A DNA stretch of 64,000 bases from Streptomyces sp. TBY4 (GCF_024213195.1 NZ_JANAVF010000018.1:1-64000); one strand, 5' to 3'; numbered from the stretch's first letter, positions 23,663 to 32,431 are shown. A program made the numbers and translations. The notes: generated by a model not told the origin, from the letters alone.

Positions 23663-24799
23663 TCAGGCGAGCTTCGCGATGACTTCGCGGACCTTGGCGT
23701 TGATCTCGGCCGGGATCGGCGCGTAGCCGTTCTCGGTCAGGACCTTCTGGCCGGCGTCGGACGCGGTGTAGTTCAGGAAGGACTTCACGGTCGAGAGCGT
23801 CTCGGGCTTGTTGCCCTTGTCGCAGACGACCTCGTAGGTCACCAGGACGATCGGGTACGCGCCCTCGGCCTTGGTGGCGTAGTCGAGCTTCAGCGCCAGG
23901 TCGTCGCCGGTGCCGGAGATCTTGGCGGCGGCGATGGCCTTGGAGGCGTTCTCGCCCGTGGCCTTGACCGGGGCAGCGGCGCCCGTGGAGACGTCCACGG
24001 TCTTGATGCTCTGCGAGGAGGCGTAGGAGAGCTCGAAGTAGCCGATCGCGCCGTCAACGGCCTTGACCTGCGAGGCGACACCGGAGGAGCCGGAGGCGCC
24101 CTGGCCACCCGGGGCCGGCCACTTCTTCGCGGCCTCGTACGTCCAGGCCTCGGGCGCGGCGGCCTTGAGGTACTTGCCGAGGTTCTCGGTGGTGCCCGAG
24201 TCCTCGGAGCGGTGGAACGCCTGGATCGCGGTGGCGGGAAGCGTGACGCCGGGGTTCAGCTTCTTGATCGCCTCGTCGTCCCACTTCTTGATCTTGTCGT
24301 TGAAGATGTTGGCGATCGTGGGGGCGTCGAGGACCAGCTTGTCGACGCCGGCGACGTTGAAGCCGATGGCGATGGGGCCGCCGACCATCGGCAGGTCGAT
24401 GCCCTGACCGCCGGTGCAGATCTTCTTCGACTCCTCGATGGCCTCGGGCTTCAGCGCCGAGTCCGTGCCGGCGAAGCCGACGGTGCCCTGGTTGAACGCG
24501 ACGATGCCCTCACCGGAGGAGGAGGACTTGTAGTTCACCTCGACGCCGGAGCAGGCCGCCATGTAGTTCTTGACCCACAGGTCGACCGCGTTCTTCTGCG
24601 CGGAGGAGCCCGAGGCGAGGAGCTTGCCCTTGGCACCGTCGCACTTGATGTCGCCGACGGCGGCGGAAGGCTTGCCCGAGGCGCCGGCGTCGGTCTTGGT
24701 GTTGTCGTCCGAGCCGCACGCCGTGAGGACCAGGGCGCCGGACACGACGAGCGCCCCGAGGGCGGAGGCACGAAGCATGTTCTTGCGCTGAAGCTTCAC
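23663..24799 (-). CDS. pstS: Phosphate-binding lipoprotein PstS
   Basis: 378 aa from GTG at 24799. Lipoprotein signal peptide ASALGALVVSGALVLTAC, with lipobox LTAC. Phosphate-binding elements are present: KLLASGSSAQKNAVDLWVKN, EGIVAFNQGTVGFAGTDSAL, AFHRSEDSGTTENLGKYL and the C-terminal VVCDKGN segment. It is anchored outside the cell and delivers phosphate to PstCA. The frame is open upstream to 25027 but the lipobox position and GGAAGGAAA near 24815 fix the GTG. A PHO box lies about 160 nt upstream. Confidence 0.96.
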   Translation of the reverse strand: MKLQRKNMLRASALGALVVSGALVLTACGSDDNTKTDAGASGKPSAAVGDIKCDGAKGKLLASGSSAQKNAVDLWVKNYMAACSGVEVNYKSSSSGEGIVAFNQGTVGFAGTDSALKPEAIEESKKICTGGQGIDLPMVGGPIAIGFNVAGVDKLVLDAPTIANIFNDKIKKWDDEAIKKLNPGVTLPATAIQAFHRSEDSGTTENLGKYLKAAAPEAWTYEAAKKWPAPGGQGASGSSGVASQVKAVDGAIGYFELSYASSQSIKTVDVSTGAAAPVKATGENASKAIAAAKISGTGDDLALKLDYATKAEGAYPIVLVTYEVVCDKGNKPETLSTVKSFLNYTASDAGQKVLTENGYAPIPAEINAKVREVIAKLA

Positions 24800-24956
24800 T
24801 TTCGGGTGTTTCCTTCCAGAAGCCGCCGGCCGCTTTCTGTATCGGGGCGGCGTGCGAAGAGGACTACGTCGGTTGCCCGGAGGAATCGTCCGCCTTCGCG
24901 GTGACTCGCTCCCTGCGTCTACGAAGTTAGGCAGATCAGGTGAAGCGGCCGACCGG

Positions 24957-24978
24957 GGTAAGTGAACGGATGGTGAAC
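24957..24978 (-). promoter_or_regulatory. PHO box (PhoP operator) of pstSCAB
   Basis: On the minus strand GTTCACCATCC (24978-24968) is followed directly by GTTCACTTACC (24967-24957). Two 11-nt direct repeats beginning GTTCAC match the Streptomyces PhoP consensus. A weaker third unit, CTTCACC, lies 20 nt further downstream. Confidence 0.88.
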
Positions 24979-25065
24979 CGTGGCGGACGGGGTGGTGCGA
25001 TGGGGCTTCGCCGGAGGCGGAGGTCATCTCCTGTTATCCCGCCGTTATCGCGGCGTGACCGTTGA

Positions 25066-25106
25066 GGGCCGGGGCCGGGGCCGGGGCCGGGGCCGGGGCC
25101 GGGGTC
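25066..25106 (+). repeat. GGGGCC hexanucleotide tandem repeat
   Basis: Five perfect GGGGCC units (25071-25100) are flanked by GGGCC and GGGGTC. G4 runs spaced by CC can fold as a G-quadruplex or a hairpin. It is about 90 nt upstream of the pst PHO box. Confidence 0.9.
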
Positions 25107-25125
25107 GTCGGCGGCGGGGGTGCGG

Positions 25126-25181
25126 CGCCGTTGCCGGGGGCCAGCCCCCGGACCCCTGCGCCTCAAACGCCGGCGGGGCTG
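25126..25181. repeat. Dispersed GC-rich repeat, intergenic copy
   Basis: GTTGCCGGGGGCCAGCCCCC followed by a Cys-rich-looking GC linker and GCGCCTCAAACGCCGGCGGG. The same module occurs at 1910-1962, 2032-2090 and 61546-61603. This copy lies between genes, showing that the element is not tied to a coding sequence. Confidence 0.85.
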
Positions 25182-25242
25182 GATTCGGCCGGCGGCGGGC
25201 GGGGTGGGATCGGCGGGGCCGAAGGGCTCGGGAGCCGCGAGG

Positions 25243-26199
25243 TCAGACTCCGGCGTGGCTGGAACCGGCCGGCTGCCACAGGTGCTGGAAGGTGGTGCGG
25301 GAGGCTTCGACCTCGTGCCGCTGGTCGGCGTGCAGGACGCCGAGGGCGTACGCCGTCGCCGGGGCGATGCGGGGGGTGCGGGCCGCCGTGGCCGAGGCGG
25401 CCGCGGCCTCCGCCGCGTCGCGGTGGCGGGTCAGGGCCTCGCCCGCGACCGTCAGGCGGGCCACGTCGCCGCCCAGGGCCTCCTGGGCGTAGCGGTGGAC
25501 GCGCAGCAGGCGGCGCACCTCGTTCCAGGCGCTGTCGTGGTCCGCGTCGTACGGGTGCGAGGGTGAGGGGGCCGGGAGGGAGTGCACGGCCGCGGACAGG
25601 CGGGAATGAGCCACCTCGGCGAGGGGCACCAGGACCTCGTCCACCCGTCCCCGGGCCGCTACGGGGTCCAGCGGGACCTCGGAGGCCAGTACGGCCACCG
25701 CGTCCGCGACCGCGTGGAAGCGGGAGGAGCCCAGCGCCTGCAGGGTCGCGGAGTGGGCCCGGGTCCGGGCCAGGGTGAGCTGGCGCTCCAGCAGGGCGCC
25801 CGCGCGGGCCGAGCCCACGGTCAGCGAGCCCGCCGTCCCCCGGGGCGCCGGTACCTCGGGGCTTCCCGACAGCCGCTGCAGGGCGTCCATCAGCCGCAGC
25901 AGCCGGGCCGCGTACGCGTGCTCGTCGGCCAGGGTCGCCGAGAGCCAGACCAGCTCGGTGCGCAGCGAATCCGCCCACGAGGAATCGGCGACCGCCCTGA
26001 ACGTGGACAGGGAGCAGGAGATCCGGCGCGCAGCCCCCCGCAGGCTGCGCGCCGCTTCGCTGCCCTCGGCGCCGCCGCTCGCCGCGCCCTCCTCGTGCAG
26101 GCGCAGGCCCCGCAGGAAAGCGGTGGCCTGCGCACGCAGGTACGTACCGAGCACGGTGCCTGCCGTCGTCGCGGTCAGGTCATGGTTTGGCTGAGCCAC
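25243..26199 (-). CDS. CHAD-domain protein
   Basis: 318 aa, almost wholly helical, with the histidine and Arg/Lys pattern of CHAD domains: VLGTYLRAQATAFLRGLRLH, then RGAARRISCSLSTFRAVAD, ARLLRLMDALQRLSG and LLRVHRYAQEALGG. CHAD domains bind polyphosphate granules. GTG at 26199 is chosen because GGAGG lies 7 nt upstream; an in-frame ATG at 26220 is an alternative. It starts inside the end of ppk (20-nt overlap), so kinase and polyphosphate-binding protein are cotranslated. Confidence 0.85.
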   Translation of the reverse strand: MAQPNHDLTATTAGTVLGTYLRAQATAFLRGLRLHEEGAASGGAEGSEAARSLRGAARRISCSLSTFRAVADSSWADSLRTELVWLSATLADEHAYAARLLRLMDALQRLSGSPEVPAPRGTAGSLTVGSARAGALLERQLTLARTRAHSATLQALGSSRFHAVADAVAVLASEVPLDPVAARGRVDEVLVPLAEVAHSRLSAAVHSLPAPSPSHPYDADHDSAWNEVRRLLRVHRYAQEALGGDVARLTVAGEALTRHRDAAEAAAASATAARTPRIAPATAYALGVLHADQRHEVEASRTTFQHLWQPAGSSHAGV

Positions 26200-28510
26200 G
26201 CCGGCGCCTCCGGGCGTCAATGAGCATCTCCTGAACGTGCCGCAGCGGCTGGCCCTCGCCGTCCGTGCTGTGCCGGGTCCATTCGCCGTCCGGGCCCAGG
26301 TGCCAGGAACTGGTTTCGTCGGACATCCCGGTCGCCAGCAGCCGGTCCAGTGCCGCGCGGTGGGCCGGGTCGGCGACCCTGACCAGTGCCTCGATGCGGC
26401 GGTCGAGGTTGCGGTGCATCATGTCGGCGCTGCCGATGTACACCTCGGGTTCGCCGCCGTTGCCGAAGGCGAAGACCCGGGAGTGCTCCAGGAAGCGGCC
26501 GAGGATCGAGCGGACCCGGATGTTGTCCGAGAGCCCGGGGACACCGGGGCGGATCGCGCAGATGCCGCGGACCCAGATGTCGATGGGCACGCCCGCCTGC
26601 GAGGCCCGGTAGAGCGAGTCGATCAGTGCCTCGTCGACGATGGAGTTCATCTTGAGGCGGACGTACGCGGGGCGGCCCGCCCTGTGGTGGGCGGCCTCCT
26701 TGTCGATCCGGGAGATCAGGCCGTCGCGCAGCGAGCGCGGGGCCACCAGCAGCCGGCGGTAGGTCTCGCGGCGCGAGTAGCCGGACAGCCGGTTGAAGAG
26801 GTCGGAGAGGTCCGCGCCGACCTGCGGGTCGGCGGTGAGCAGGCCGAGGTCCTCGTAGAGCCGTGCCGTCTTGGGGTGGTAGTTGCCGGTGCCGACGTGG
26901 GAGTAGCGGCGCAGCGTGTCGCCCTCCTGGCGGACGACGAGCGACAGCTTGCAGTGGGTCTTGAGGCCGACGAGCCCGTAGACCACGTGGCAGCCGGACT
27001 CCTCCAGCTTGCGCGCCCACTTGATGTTGGCCTGCTCGTCGAAGCGGGCCTTGATCTCGACGAGTACGAGGACCTGCTTGCCGGATTCGGCGGCGTCGAT
27101 CAGGGCGTCCACGATCGGGGAGTCGCCGGAGGTCCGGTACAGCGTCTGCTTGATCGCGAGGACGTCCGGGTCGGCGGCGGCCTGCTCCAGGAAGGCCTGC
27201 ACCGAGGTGGAGAAGGAGTCGTACGGGTGGTGCAGCAGCACGTCGCGCTCGCGCAGCGCGGCGAAGATGTCGGGCGCGGACGCGGACTCGACCTCGGCGA
27301 GGTCGCGGTGCGTGCCGGCGACGAACTTCGGGAACTTCAGCTCCGGGCGGTCCAGCGAGGCGATCCCGAAGAGGGCCGTGAGGTCGAGGGGGCCGGGGAG
27401 CGGGTACACCTCGGACGGGTTGACCTTCAGCTCCTGCACGAGCAGGTCCAGGACCCCGGGGTCGATGGACTCCTCGACCTCCAGGCGCACCGGCGGGCCG
27501 AAGCGGCGCCGCATGAGCTCCTTCTCCAGGGCCTGGAGGAGGTTCTCCGCGTCGTCCTCCTCCACCTCGAGGTCCTCGTTGCGGGTCACGCGGAACATGT
27601 GGTGCGCGAGCACCTCCATGCCGGGGAACAGCTCCTCCAGGTGCGCGGCGATGACGTCCTCCAGCGGGACGTAGCGCTGCGGGGAGGCCTCCAGGAAGCG
27701 GGACAGGAGCGGCGGGACCTTGACGCGGGCGAAGTGGCGGTGGCCGCTGACGGGATTGCGTACGACCACGGCCAGGTTCAGGGAGAGCCCGGAGATGTAC
27801 GGGAACGGGTGCGCGGGGTCCACGGCCAGCGGGGTGAGCACCGGGAAGATCTGGTTGCGGAACAGGGTGAAGAGGCGCGCCTGCTCCTTCTCGGTGAGGT
27901 CGGGCCACCGGATGAGGTGGACGCCCTCCTCGGCGAGCTGCGGGGCGATGTCCTGCTGGAAGCACGCGGCGTGGCGGGCCATGAGCTCGCGGGAGCGGGT
28001 CCAGATGAGGTCGAGGACCTCGCGGGGCTGCAGGCCCGAGGCCGAACGGGTGGCGACGCCGGTCGCGATGCGGCGCTTGAGGCCGGCGACGCGGACCATG
28101 AAGAACTCGTCGAGGTTGCTGGCGAAGATCGCCAGGAAGTTCGCGCGCTCCAGGAGGGGCGTGGCGGGGTCCTCGGCGAGCTCGAGGACCCGCTCGTTGA
28201 AGGCGAGCCAGCTGCGCTCCCGGTCGAGGAAGCGGCCCGGTGGCAGCTCACCGGTGTCCTTCTCGTCGTAGGCGTCCAGGTCCGCGTCGAGATCCGGTTC
28301 CAGATCGACGTGCGGGCGGTGGGCGGCTATGGACCCCAGGCGGGCGTGGGCGCCGGTGGCCGCGCGGGCGGCGACGGCCTCGGGCGTCGCCGCGGCGGCG
28401 GCCGTGGAGTCGGAGACGTCGGCGGCCGAGGGCGCGGACGGGGACGCGAACTTGTGCGGCGGCTGCTGGTTGGGGACCTCGGTGGGGGCTGCGCTGGGCT
28501 TGTGGCTCAT
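26180..28510 (-). CDS. ppk: Polyphosphate kinase 1
   Basis: 776 aa, in line with Streptomyces Ppk. An Ala/Pro/Thr-rich N-terminal extension of about 90 residues precedes the conserved core RFLDRERSWLAFNERVLELA. Later come NLDEFFMVRVAGLKRR, HHPYDSFSTSVQAFLEQAA, and the catalytic-histidine segment RRYSHVGTGNYHPKTARLYE. It makes polyphosphate from ATP reversibly and acts at the membrane or on granules. ATG at 28510 is chosen because GGAG lies close by and the residues further upstream look non-coding. Coupled to CHAD downstream. Two CATTAA repeats 11 nt apart lie about 95 nt upstream. Confidence 0.95.
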   Translation of the reverse strand: MSHKPSAAPTEVPNQQPPHKFASPSAPSAADVSDSTAAAAATPEAVAARAATGAHARLGSIAAHRPHVDLEPDLDADLDAYDEKDTGELPPGRFLDRERSWLAFNERVLELAEDPATPLLERANFLAIFASNLDEFFMVRVAGLKRRIATGVATRSASGLQPREVLDLIWTRSRELMARHAACFQQDIAPQLAEEGVHLIRWPDLTEKEQARLFTLFRNQIFPVLTPLAVDPAHPFPYISGLSLNLAVVVRNPVSGHRHFARVKVPPLLSRFLEASPQRYVPLEDVIAAHLEELFPGMEVLAHHMFRVTRNEDLEVEEDDAENLLQALEKELMRRRFGPPVRLEVEESIDPGVLDLLVQELKVNPSEVYPLPGPLDLTALFGIASLDRPELKFPKFVAGTHRDLAEVESASAPDIFAALRERDVLLHHPYDSFSTSVQAFLEQAAADPDVLAIKQTLYRTSGDSPIVDALIDAAESGKQVLVLVEIKARFDEQANIKWARKLEESGCHVVYGLVGLKTHCKLSLVVRQEGDTLRRYSHVGTGNYHPKTARLYEDLGLLTADPQVGADLSDLFNRLSGYSRRETYRRLLVAPRSLRDGLISRIDKEAAHHRAGRPAYVRLKMNSIVDEALIDSLYRASQAGVPIDIWVRGICAIRPGVPGLSDNIRVRSILGRFLEHSRVFAFGNGGEPEVYIGSADMMHRNLDRRIEALVRVADPAHRAALDRLLATGMSDETSSWHLGPDGEWTRHSTDGEGQPLRHVQEMLIDARRRRRGSAKP

Positions 28511-28603
28511 GACTCCATTCTTCCGCGCACGCGGGAGGACAGGCGCGTCGGACGGGTCGGCCGTCAGTCGGAGTCGGGGCTGCATGCGGTCAGCTTCGCG
28601 AGC

Positions 28604-28625
28604 GCGCATTAATGCCCGGTTAATG
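28604..28625 (-). promoter_or_regulatory. Possible degenerate PhoP site upstream of ppk
   Basis: On the minus strand CATTAACCGGG is followed by CATTAATGCGC, giving CATTAA twice at an 11-nt period, the spacing of PHO-box units. The bases differ from GTTCAC, so PhoP binding is only a suggestion. Ppk is known to be PhoP-dependent in S. lividans. Confidence 0.35.
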
Positions 28626-28871
28626 GCGTATGGCTTCCAGGGTCCGGGAGGGGGTCAGCTGGTGCTGACCGGGGGCCGGGGGGCCTTGGCTGCGCCCCGG
28701 CCCAGGTCGGCACCGGCCGGCCCCTCGTCCCGCGTCAGCGGGTGCGTGCGGCCCGGGGGTGTTCTAGCGTCGGTGGGAGGGAGGGGTGTCCTGCCGAGCC
28801 GGTCCGGTACGGGGACCGGGCCCGGGGCCTTACGCCGGCCGGGTGTGCTCGGCGTCGTTTCCACGTGGTCC

Positions 28872-28967
28872 GGTGCGTCCGGGTTCAGGTGCCTCCGGGG
28901 TCCGTACGTCCAGGGTTCCGGTGCCTCCGGGGCCGTACGTCGAGGGTCCCGGCGCGTCCGGGGCCGG
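28872..28967 (+). repeat. About 32-nt tandem repeat (2 full, 2 partial copies)
   Basis: GGTGCCTCCGGGGTCCGTAC and GGTGCCTCCGGGGCCGTACG start two consecutive units of 32 and 31 nt. A half unit (GGTGCGTCCGGGTTCA) precedes and another (GGCGCGTCCGGGGCC) follows. Not a CRISPR array, as there are no unique spacers. Confidence 0.85.
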
Positions 28968-29001
28968 GCCGCGCGGCGGTTCCGGAGAGCAGGTGCGTGC
29001 C

Positions 29002-29304
29002 ATGCGCACGTCGAGCCGTATCGCAGGTGTTCTTACCGGGCTGACCCTCGCCCTGGGAGGCGCGGCCCTGGCGGCCCCCGCCGCCCAGGCCGTCCCCGCC
29101 GTCCAGGCGGCCCCCGCGGACGTGTCGGCCTGCATCAGCCAGGTGGAGCGGGAGCTGAAGGGCGGCGAGGCTCCGGCGGCCGTCCGCGCGGCGTGCTACA
29201 TCGCGGTGACCGGGGCCCAGAGCGAGTGCGTGACCGGCCTGACCGAGGTCAGCGGCGTGACCAAGGCGACGGCGGAGAGCGCCTGCAAGGTGGGTGCCGA
29301 GTAG
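29002..29304 (+). CDS. Small secreted four-cysteine protein
   Basis: 100 aa. Signal peptide TSSRIAGVLTGLTLALGGAA, with cleavage near AQAVPA. The mature ~65-residue domain is helical with four Cys (SACISQ, AACYIAV, SECVTG, SACKVG), enough for two disulfides. ATG at 29002 has GGAGAGCAGG upstream. I recognise no family; a compact disulfide-bonded extracellular miniprotein is the most that can be said. A perfect 25-nt palindrome follows. Confidence 0.72.
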   Translation: MRTSSRIAGVLTGLTLALGGAALAAPAAQAVPAVQAAPADVSACISQVERELKGGEAPAAVRAACYIAVTGAQSECVTGLTEVSGVTKATAESACKVGAE

Positions 29305-29320
29305 CCGGGCAGGGATTCCG

Positions 29321-29345
29321 GGCGGCCCCGGGGCCCGGGGCCGCC
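29321..29345. terminator. Palindromic terminator between convergent genes
   Basis: GGCGGCCCCGGG, a single G, then CCCGGGGCCGCC: a perfect 12-bp inverted repeat. It separates the secreted-protein gene from mshD, which end 48 nt apart. Confidence 0.7.
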
Positions 29346-29352
29346 GGTGCGG

Positions 29353-30291
29353 TCAGCTTTCCGTGCGGTACATCAGGTCGACCTCGTGGGTGGAGAAGCC
29401 GAGGCCCTCGTACACGGCCAGGGCCGCCGGGTTGTCGGCGTCCACGTAGAGCATCGCCGTGGGCAGGCCCTCCCCGGCGAGGTGGCGCAGGCCGATCGCG
29501 GTGAGGGCCTTGCCGAGGCCGCCGCCCTGCGCGCCGGGGCGTACGCCGAGCACGTAGACCTCGCCGAGCTGCTGCTCGGCGTGCACCTTCGTCCAGTGGA
29601 AGCCGATCAGTTCGCCGTCGCGCTCCGCGAGGAAGAAGCCCTTGGCGTCGAACCAGGGCTGCGCGATGCGGTCGTTCAGGTCCCGCTGCGTGAGCGAGCC
29701 CTGCTCGGGGTGGTGGGCGAAGGCCGCCGCGTTGACGGCCAGCCAGGCGGCGTCGTCGGCGCCGGGCACGAAGGTGCGTACGGTCACGCCCGCCGGGAGC
29801 ACGGCCTCCGGCAGCGGGGCCGCGTCGGCGGAGGCGCCGAGCGGGCGGCGGAGCTGGCGCAGTTCGCGGAACAGGGTCAGCCCGAGCACCTGCGCGAGGT
29901 GGCGGGCCGCCGACTTGCCGCCGTGCGCCCATACGCGGATCCGCTTGCCGGAGGCGGCCAGCAGGGCGGTGCCCAGCGCCCGCCCGTGCCCGCGCCCGCG
30001 CAGCGCGGGGTGGACGACGAGCTCGGCGGCGGGGGCCTCCACCGGGTCGGTGTCCTCCAGTTGCCCGTAGCCGGAGAGCCGTCCGTCGGCGGTGAGGAGG
30101 AAGTGGCGGATCCCCTCGCGCGCTCCGCCGCGCAGCTGGAGCCGGCCCTGCTCGGAGACGGCGGTGGTGCCGTCGGTGCGGGCCGCGTCCTCGATCAGGG
30201 CGAGAACGGCGTCGGCCTGTTCGTCCGTCAGTTCGTCGAGGGTCTGGATCTGCCGTCCCGGCTCCAGGACCGCTGCTGCGTCGTCAGTCAT
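29353..30291 (-). CDS. mshD: Mycothiol synthase MshD
   Basis: 312 aa with two tandem GNAT domains, the MshD hallmark. The N-terminal domain has VVHPALRGRGHGRALGTALL and is thought to be degenerate in catalysis. The C-terminal domain has VLGVRPGAQGGGLGKALTAI and YVDADNPAALAVYEGLGFST. It acetylates Cys-GlcN-Ins with acetyl-CoA, the last step of mycothiol synthesis, in the cytosol. ATG at 30291 starts MTDDAAAVLEPGRQ. The partner glycosyltransferase mshA is about 29 kb away at 59619. Confidence 0.94.
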   Translation of the reverse strand: MTDDAAAVLEPGRQIQTLDELTDEQADAVLALIEDAARTDGTTAVSEQGRLQLRGGAREGIRHFLLTADGRLSGYGQLEDTDPVEAPAAELVVHPALRGRGHGRALGTALLAASGKRIRVWAHGGKSAARHLAQVLGLTLFRELRQLRRPLGASADAAPLPEAVLPAGVTVRTFVPGADDAAWLAVNAAAFAHHPEQGSLTQRDLNDRIAQPWFDAKGFFLAERDGELIGFHWTKVHAEQQLGEVYVLGVRPGAQGGGLGKALTAIGLRHLAGEGLPTAMLYVDADNPAALAVYEGLGFSTHEVDLMYRTES

Positions 30292-30531
30292 GGAACCGAG
30301 CCTACGACCACCGCGGGGGCCGGGCGGGGTGCGGCCCGGACGGGGCGCTGACGGCGTACGGCCGGGGGAGCAGCTGGGGGAGCGGCCGGGGGCCCGGAAT
30401 GCCCCGCCGACGGCCGTCCTTCTTCCGCGTGTAACCAGCTCGATACCCGGTACCCCCTGTCGCGCTACGCGCGTTGACTCTAGGCTTCGGCAGACCTCCC
30501 AAGATGTATCGCTGTCCACAAAGGGGACCAA

Positions 30532-32361
30532 ATGTCAGCGACGCCACAACGGCACCGCCGAACCCGCCGGTTGGCCCTCACCGCTCTCGCCGTTGCCACG
30601 GCGGGCGGTGCGATGCTCGCCGCCGCCCTTCCGGCCGGAGCCGCGAGTGGTGACGGATACGGCCGCGACCACGACCGCGGCCGTACCGTCGACGTACAGA
30701 TGCTGTCGTTCAACGACCTCCACGGCACCCTCGAGCCCCCGCAGGGCTCCTCGGGCAACGTGACCGAGCGTCAGGCCGACGGCACCACCAAGGCCATACC
30801 GGCGGGCGGTGTCGAGTACCTCGCCACCAGCCTGCGCGAGGCCCGCAAGGGTCACCGGTACTCCGTGACCGCCGCGGCCGGCGACATGATCGGCGCCAGC
30901 CCGATGGTGTCGGGCCTCTTCCACGACGAGCCGGCCATCGAGGCGCTCAACGACCTCGACCTGGACGTGAGCAGCGTCGGGAACCACGAGTTCGACGAGG
31001 GCAAGACCGAGCTGCGCCGCATGCAGTACGGCGGCTGCCACCCGGTCGAGGGCTGCTTCGAGCCGGGCAAGGAGTTCGGCGGCGCCGAGTTCAAGTACCT
31101 CGCCGCCAACGTCGTGGACGACCGGACCAAGCGTCCGATGCTGAACCCGACCTACATCTGGAAGAAGGGGGACGTGAAGATCGGCTTCATCGGCGTCACC
31201 CTGGAGGGCACCCCCGACATCGTGACCGCCGACGGGGTCAAGGGCCTCACCTTCGGCGACGAGGTCGAGACGATCAACAAGTACGCCGACCAGCTGAACC
31301 GGCAGGGCGTGAAGTCGATCGTGGCGCTGATCCACGAGGGCGGCCTGCCCGCGAGCGGCGCGTACAACTACGACTGCAACGTGCCGGGCGCCGGCGCCGG
31401 CATCTCCGGGGCCATCGTCGACATCGCGAAGAACGTCTCGCCGAAGGTCGATGCCCTGGTCACCGGTCACACGCACCAGGCGTACGCGTGCAACATCCCC
31501 GACCCGGCGGGCAACTCGCGCACGGTCACCTCGGCCGCCTCCTACGGCCGTCTGTACACGGACACCACCCTCACCTACGACCGCCGCACCAAGGACATCG
31601 TCCGTACGCCGGTCAAGGCGCCGCTGGTGGTCCAGAAGGTCGTCAACCGGGACCAGCCCAAGGCTCCCGACCTGACCGAGCTGATCCAGCGCTGGAACGC
31701 GCTGGCCGCGCCGATCGCGAACCGTCCCATGGGCTACATCTCGGCCGACATCGCGGGCCGCGGCTCGACGGAGTACGAGAAGCCGCTCGGCAGCGTGATC
31801 GCCGACGCCCAGCTGGAGGCCCTGGCCCCGGCGGACAAGGGCGGCGCCCAGCTCGCCCTCATGAACCCGGGCGGCATCCGCTCGGACCTGGCCTACAAGG
31901 CCGCCGGCGCCGAGGGCGACGGGGTGGTGACGTACGGGGAGTCGTACACGGTCCAGCCCTTCACCAACATGATGACGGTCGTCGACCTGACCGGCGCCCA
32001 GCTGATCACCGCGCTCCAGCAGCAGGTCACCGGCCCGGTCAACGGCCTGAGCCCGAAGATCCTGCAGGTCTCCAAGGGCTTCACCTACACCCTGGACACC
32101 ACCAAGGCGGGCGCGGACCGCATCGTCGTGGACTCGGTGAAGCTGAACGGCGAGGCCATCGACCCGGCCCGCACCTACCGCGTCGCGATGAACGAGTTCC
32201 TCGCGGGCGGCGGTGACGGCTTCGGCGTCCTGAAGGAGCACAAGAACAAGCTGGTCGGCGCGTCCGACCTGGACATCTTCAACGCCTACCTGACCGGGCA
32301 CTCCTCGCCGGCCGCGCCGCTGGCGCCGCCGGCGGCGGACCGGATCACGGTCATCAAGTAA
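30532..32361 (+). CDS. Secreted 5'-nucleotidase / metallophosphoesterase
   Basis: 609 aa, UshA/YfkN-like. Signal peptide RRLALTALAVATAGGAMLAA with cleavage near GAASG. The metallophosphoesterase domain has MLSFNDLHG (D-x-H), AAGDMIGASP, SVGNHEFDEG (GNHE), ALIHEGG and VTGHTHQAY (GH-x-H). The C-terminal 5_nucleotid_C domain has GSVIADAQLEAL, MNPGGIRSDL, PFTNMMTVVDLTGAQL and FLAGGGDGF. It releases phosphate from nucleotides outside the cell. ATG follows AAAGGGGACCAA. It suits the phosphate-scavenging context (by order about SCO4152), though no PHO box is visible upstream. Confidence 0.93.
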   Translation: MSATPQRHRRTRRLALTALAVATAGGAMLAAALPAGAASGDGYGRDHDRGRTVDVQMLSFNDLHGTLEPPQGSSGNVTERQADGTTKAIPAGGVEYLATSLREARKGHRYSVTAAAGDMIGASPMVSGLFHDEPAIEALNDLDLDVSSVGNHEFDEGKTELRRMQYGGCHPVEGCFEPGKEFGGAEFKYLAANVVDDRTKRPMLNPTYIWKKGDVKIGFIGVTLEGTPDIVTADGVKGLTFGDEVETINKYADQLNRQGVKSIVALIHEGGLPASGAYNYDCNVPGAGAGISGAIVDIAKNVSPKVDALVTGHTHQAYACNIPDPAGNSRTVTSAASYGRLYTDTTLTYDRRTKDIVRTPVKAPLVVQKVVNRDQPKAPDLTELIQRWNALAAPIANRPMGYISADIAGRGSTEYEKPLGSVIADAQLEALAPADKGGAQLALMNPGGIRSDLAYKAAGAEGDGVVTYGESYTVQPFTNMMTVVDLTGAQLITALQQQVTGPVNGLSPKILQVSKGFTYTLDTTKAGADRIVVDSVKLNGEAIDPARTYRVAMNEFLAGGGDGFGVLKEHKNKLVGASDLDIFNAYLTGHSSPAAPLAPPAADRITVIK

Positions 32362-32376
32362 CACCTGTACGGAAGG

Positions 32377-32408
32377 AGGGGCGGTGGGCCGGTCGGCCCG
32401 CCGCCCCT
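32377..32408 (+). terminator. Terminator after the 5'-nucleotidase gene
   Basis: AGGGGCGGTGGGCC pairs with GGCCCGCCGCCCCT around a 4-nt loop, with one G-U wobble. It lies 16 nt after the stop and before the convergent hydrolase gene at 32432. Confidence 0.8.
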
Positions 32409-32431
32409 TCGGCGTTCCCGGGGCCGAGTGC

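Larger units (their letters stand above)
24800..25242. other. pstS upstream region with PHO box and repeats
   Basis: 443 nt without a gene. From low to high coordinate it holds the pstS leader, the PHO box (24957-24978), a GGGGCC hexanucleotide tract (25066-25106) and one copy of the dispersed repeat (25126-25181). CHAD converges into it from the right. Confidence 0.7.
28511..29001. other. Intergenic region upstream of ppk with tandem repeats
   Basis: 491 nt between divergent genes. It contains the ppk leader, a possible PhoP site (28604-28625) and a roughly 32-nt tandem repeat (28872-28967). Open frames here are arginine/proline-rich translations of the repeat, so no gene is called. Confidence 0.6.

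Noticed and set aside
26237..28612. 791-codon plus-strand frame opposite ppk
   Set aside because: Ppk on the minus strand has complete catalytic motifs. The antisense frame has no domain.
28872..28967. Possible CRISPR array
   Set aside because: The units are directly adjacent with no unique spacers and no cas genes. It is a plain tandem repeat.
30535..32364. 609-codon minus-strand frame opposite the 5'-nucleotidase
   Set aside because: Exact antisense of a gene with all metallophosphoesterase motifs.
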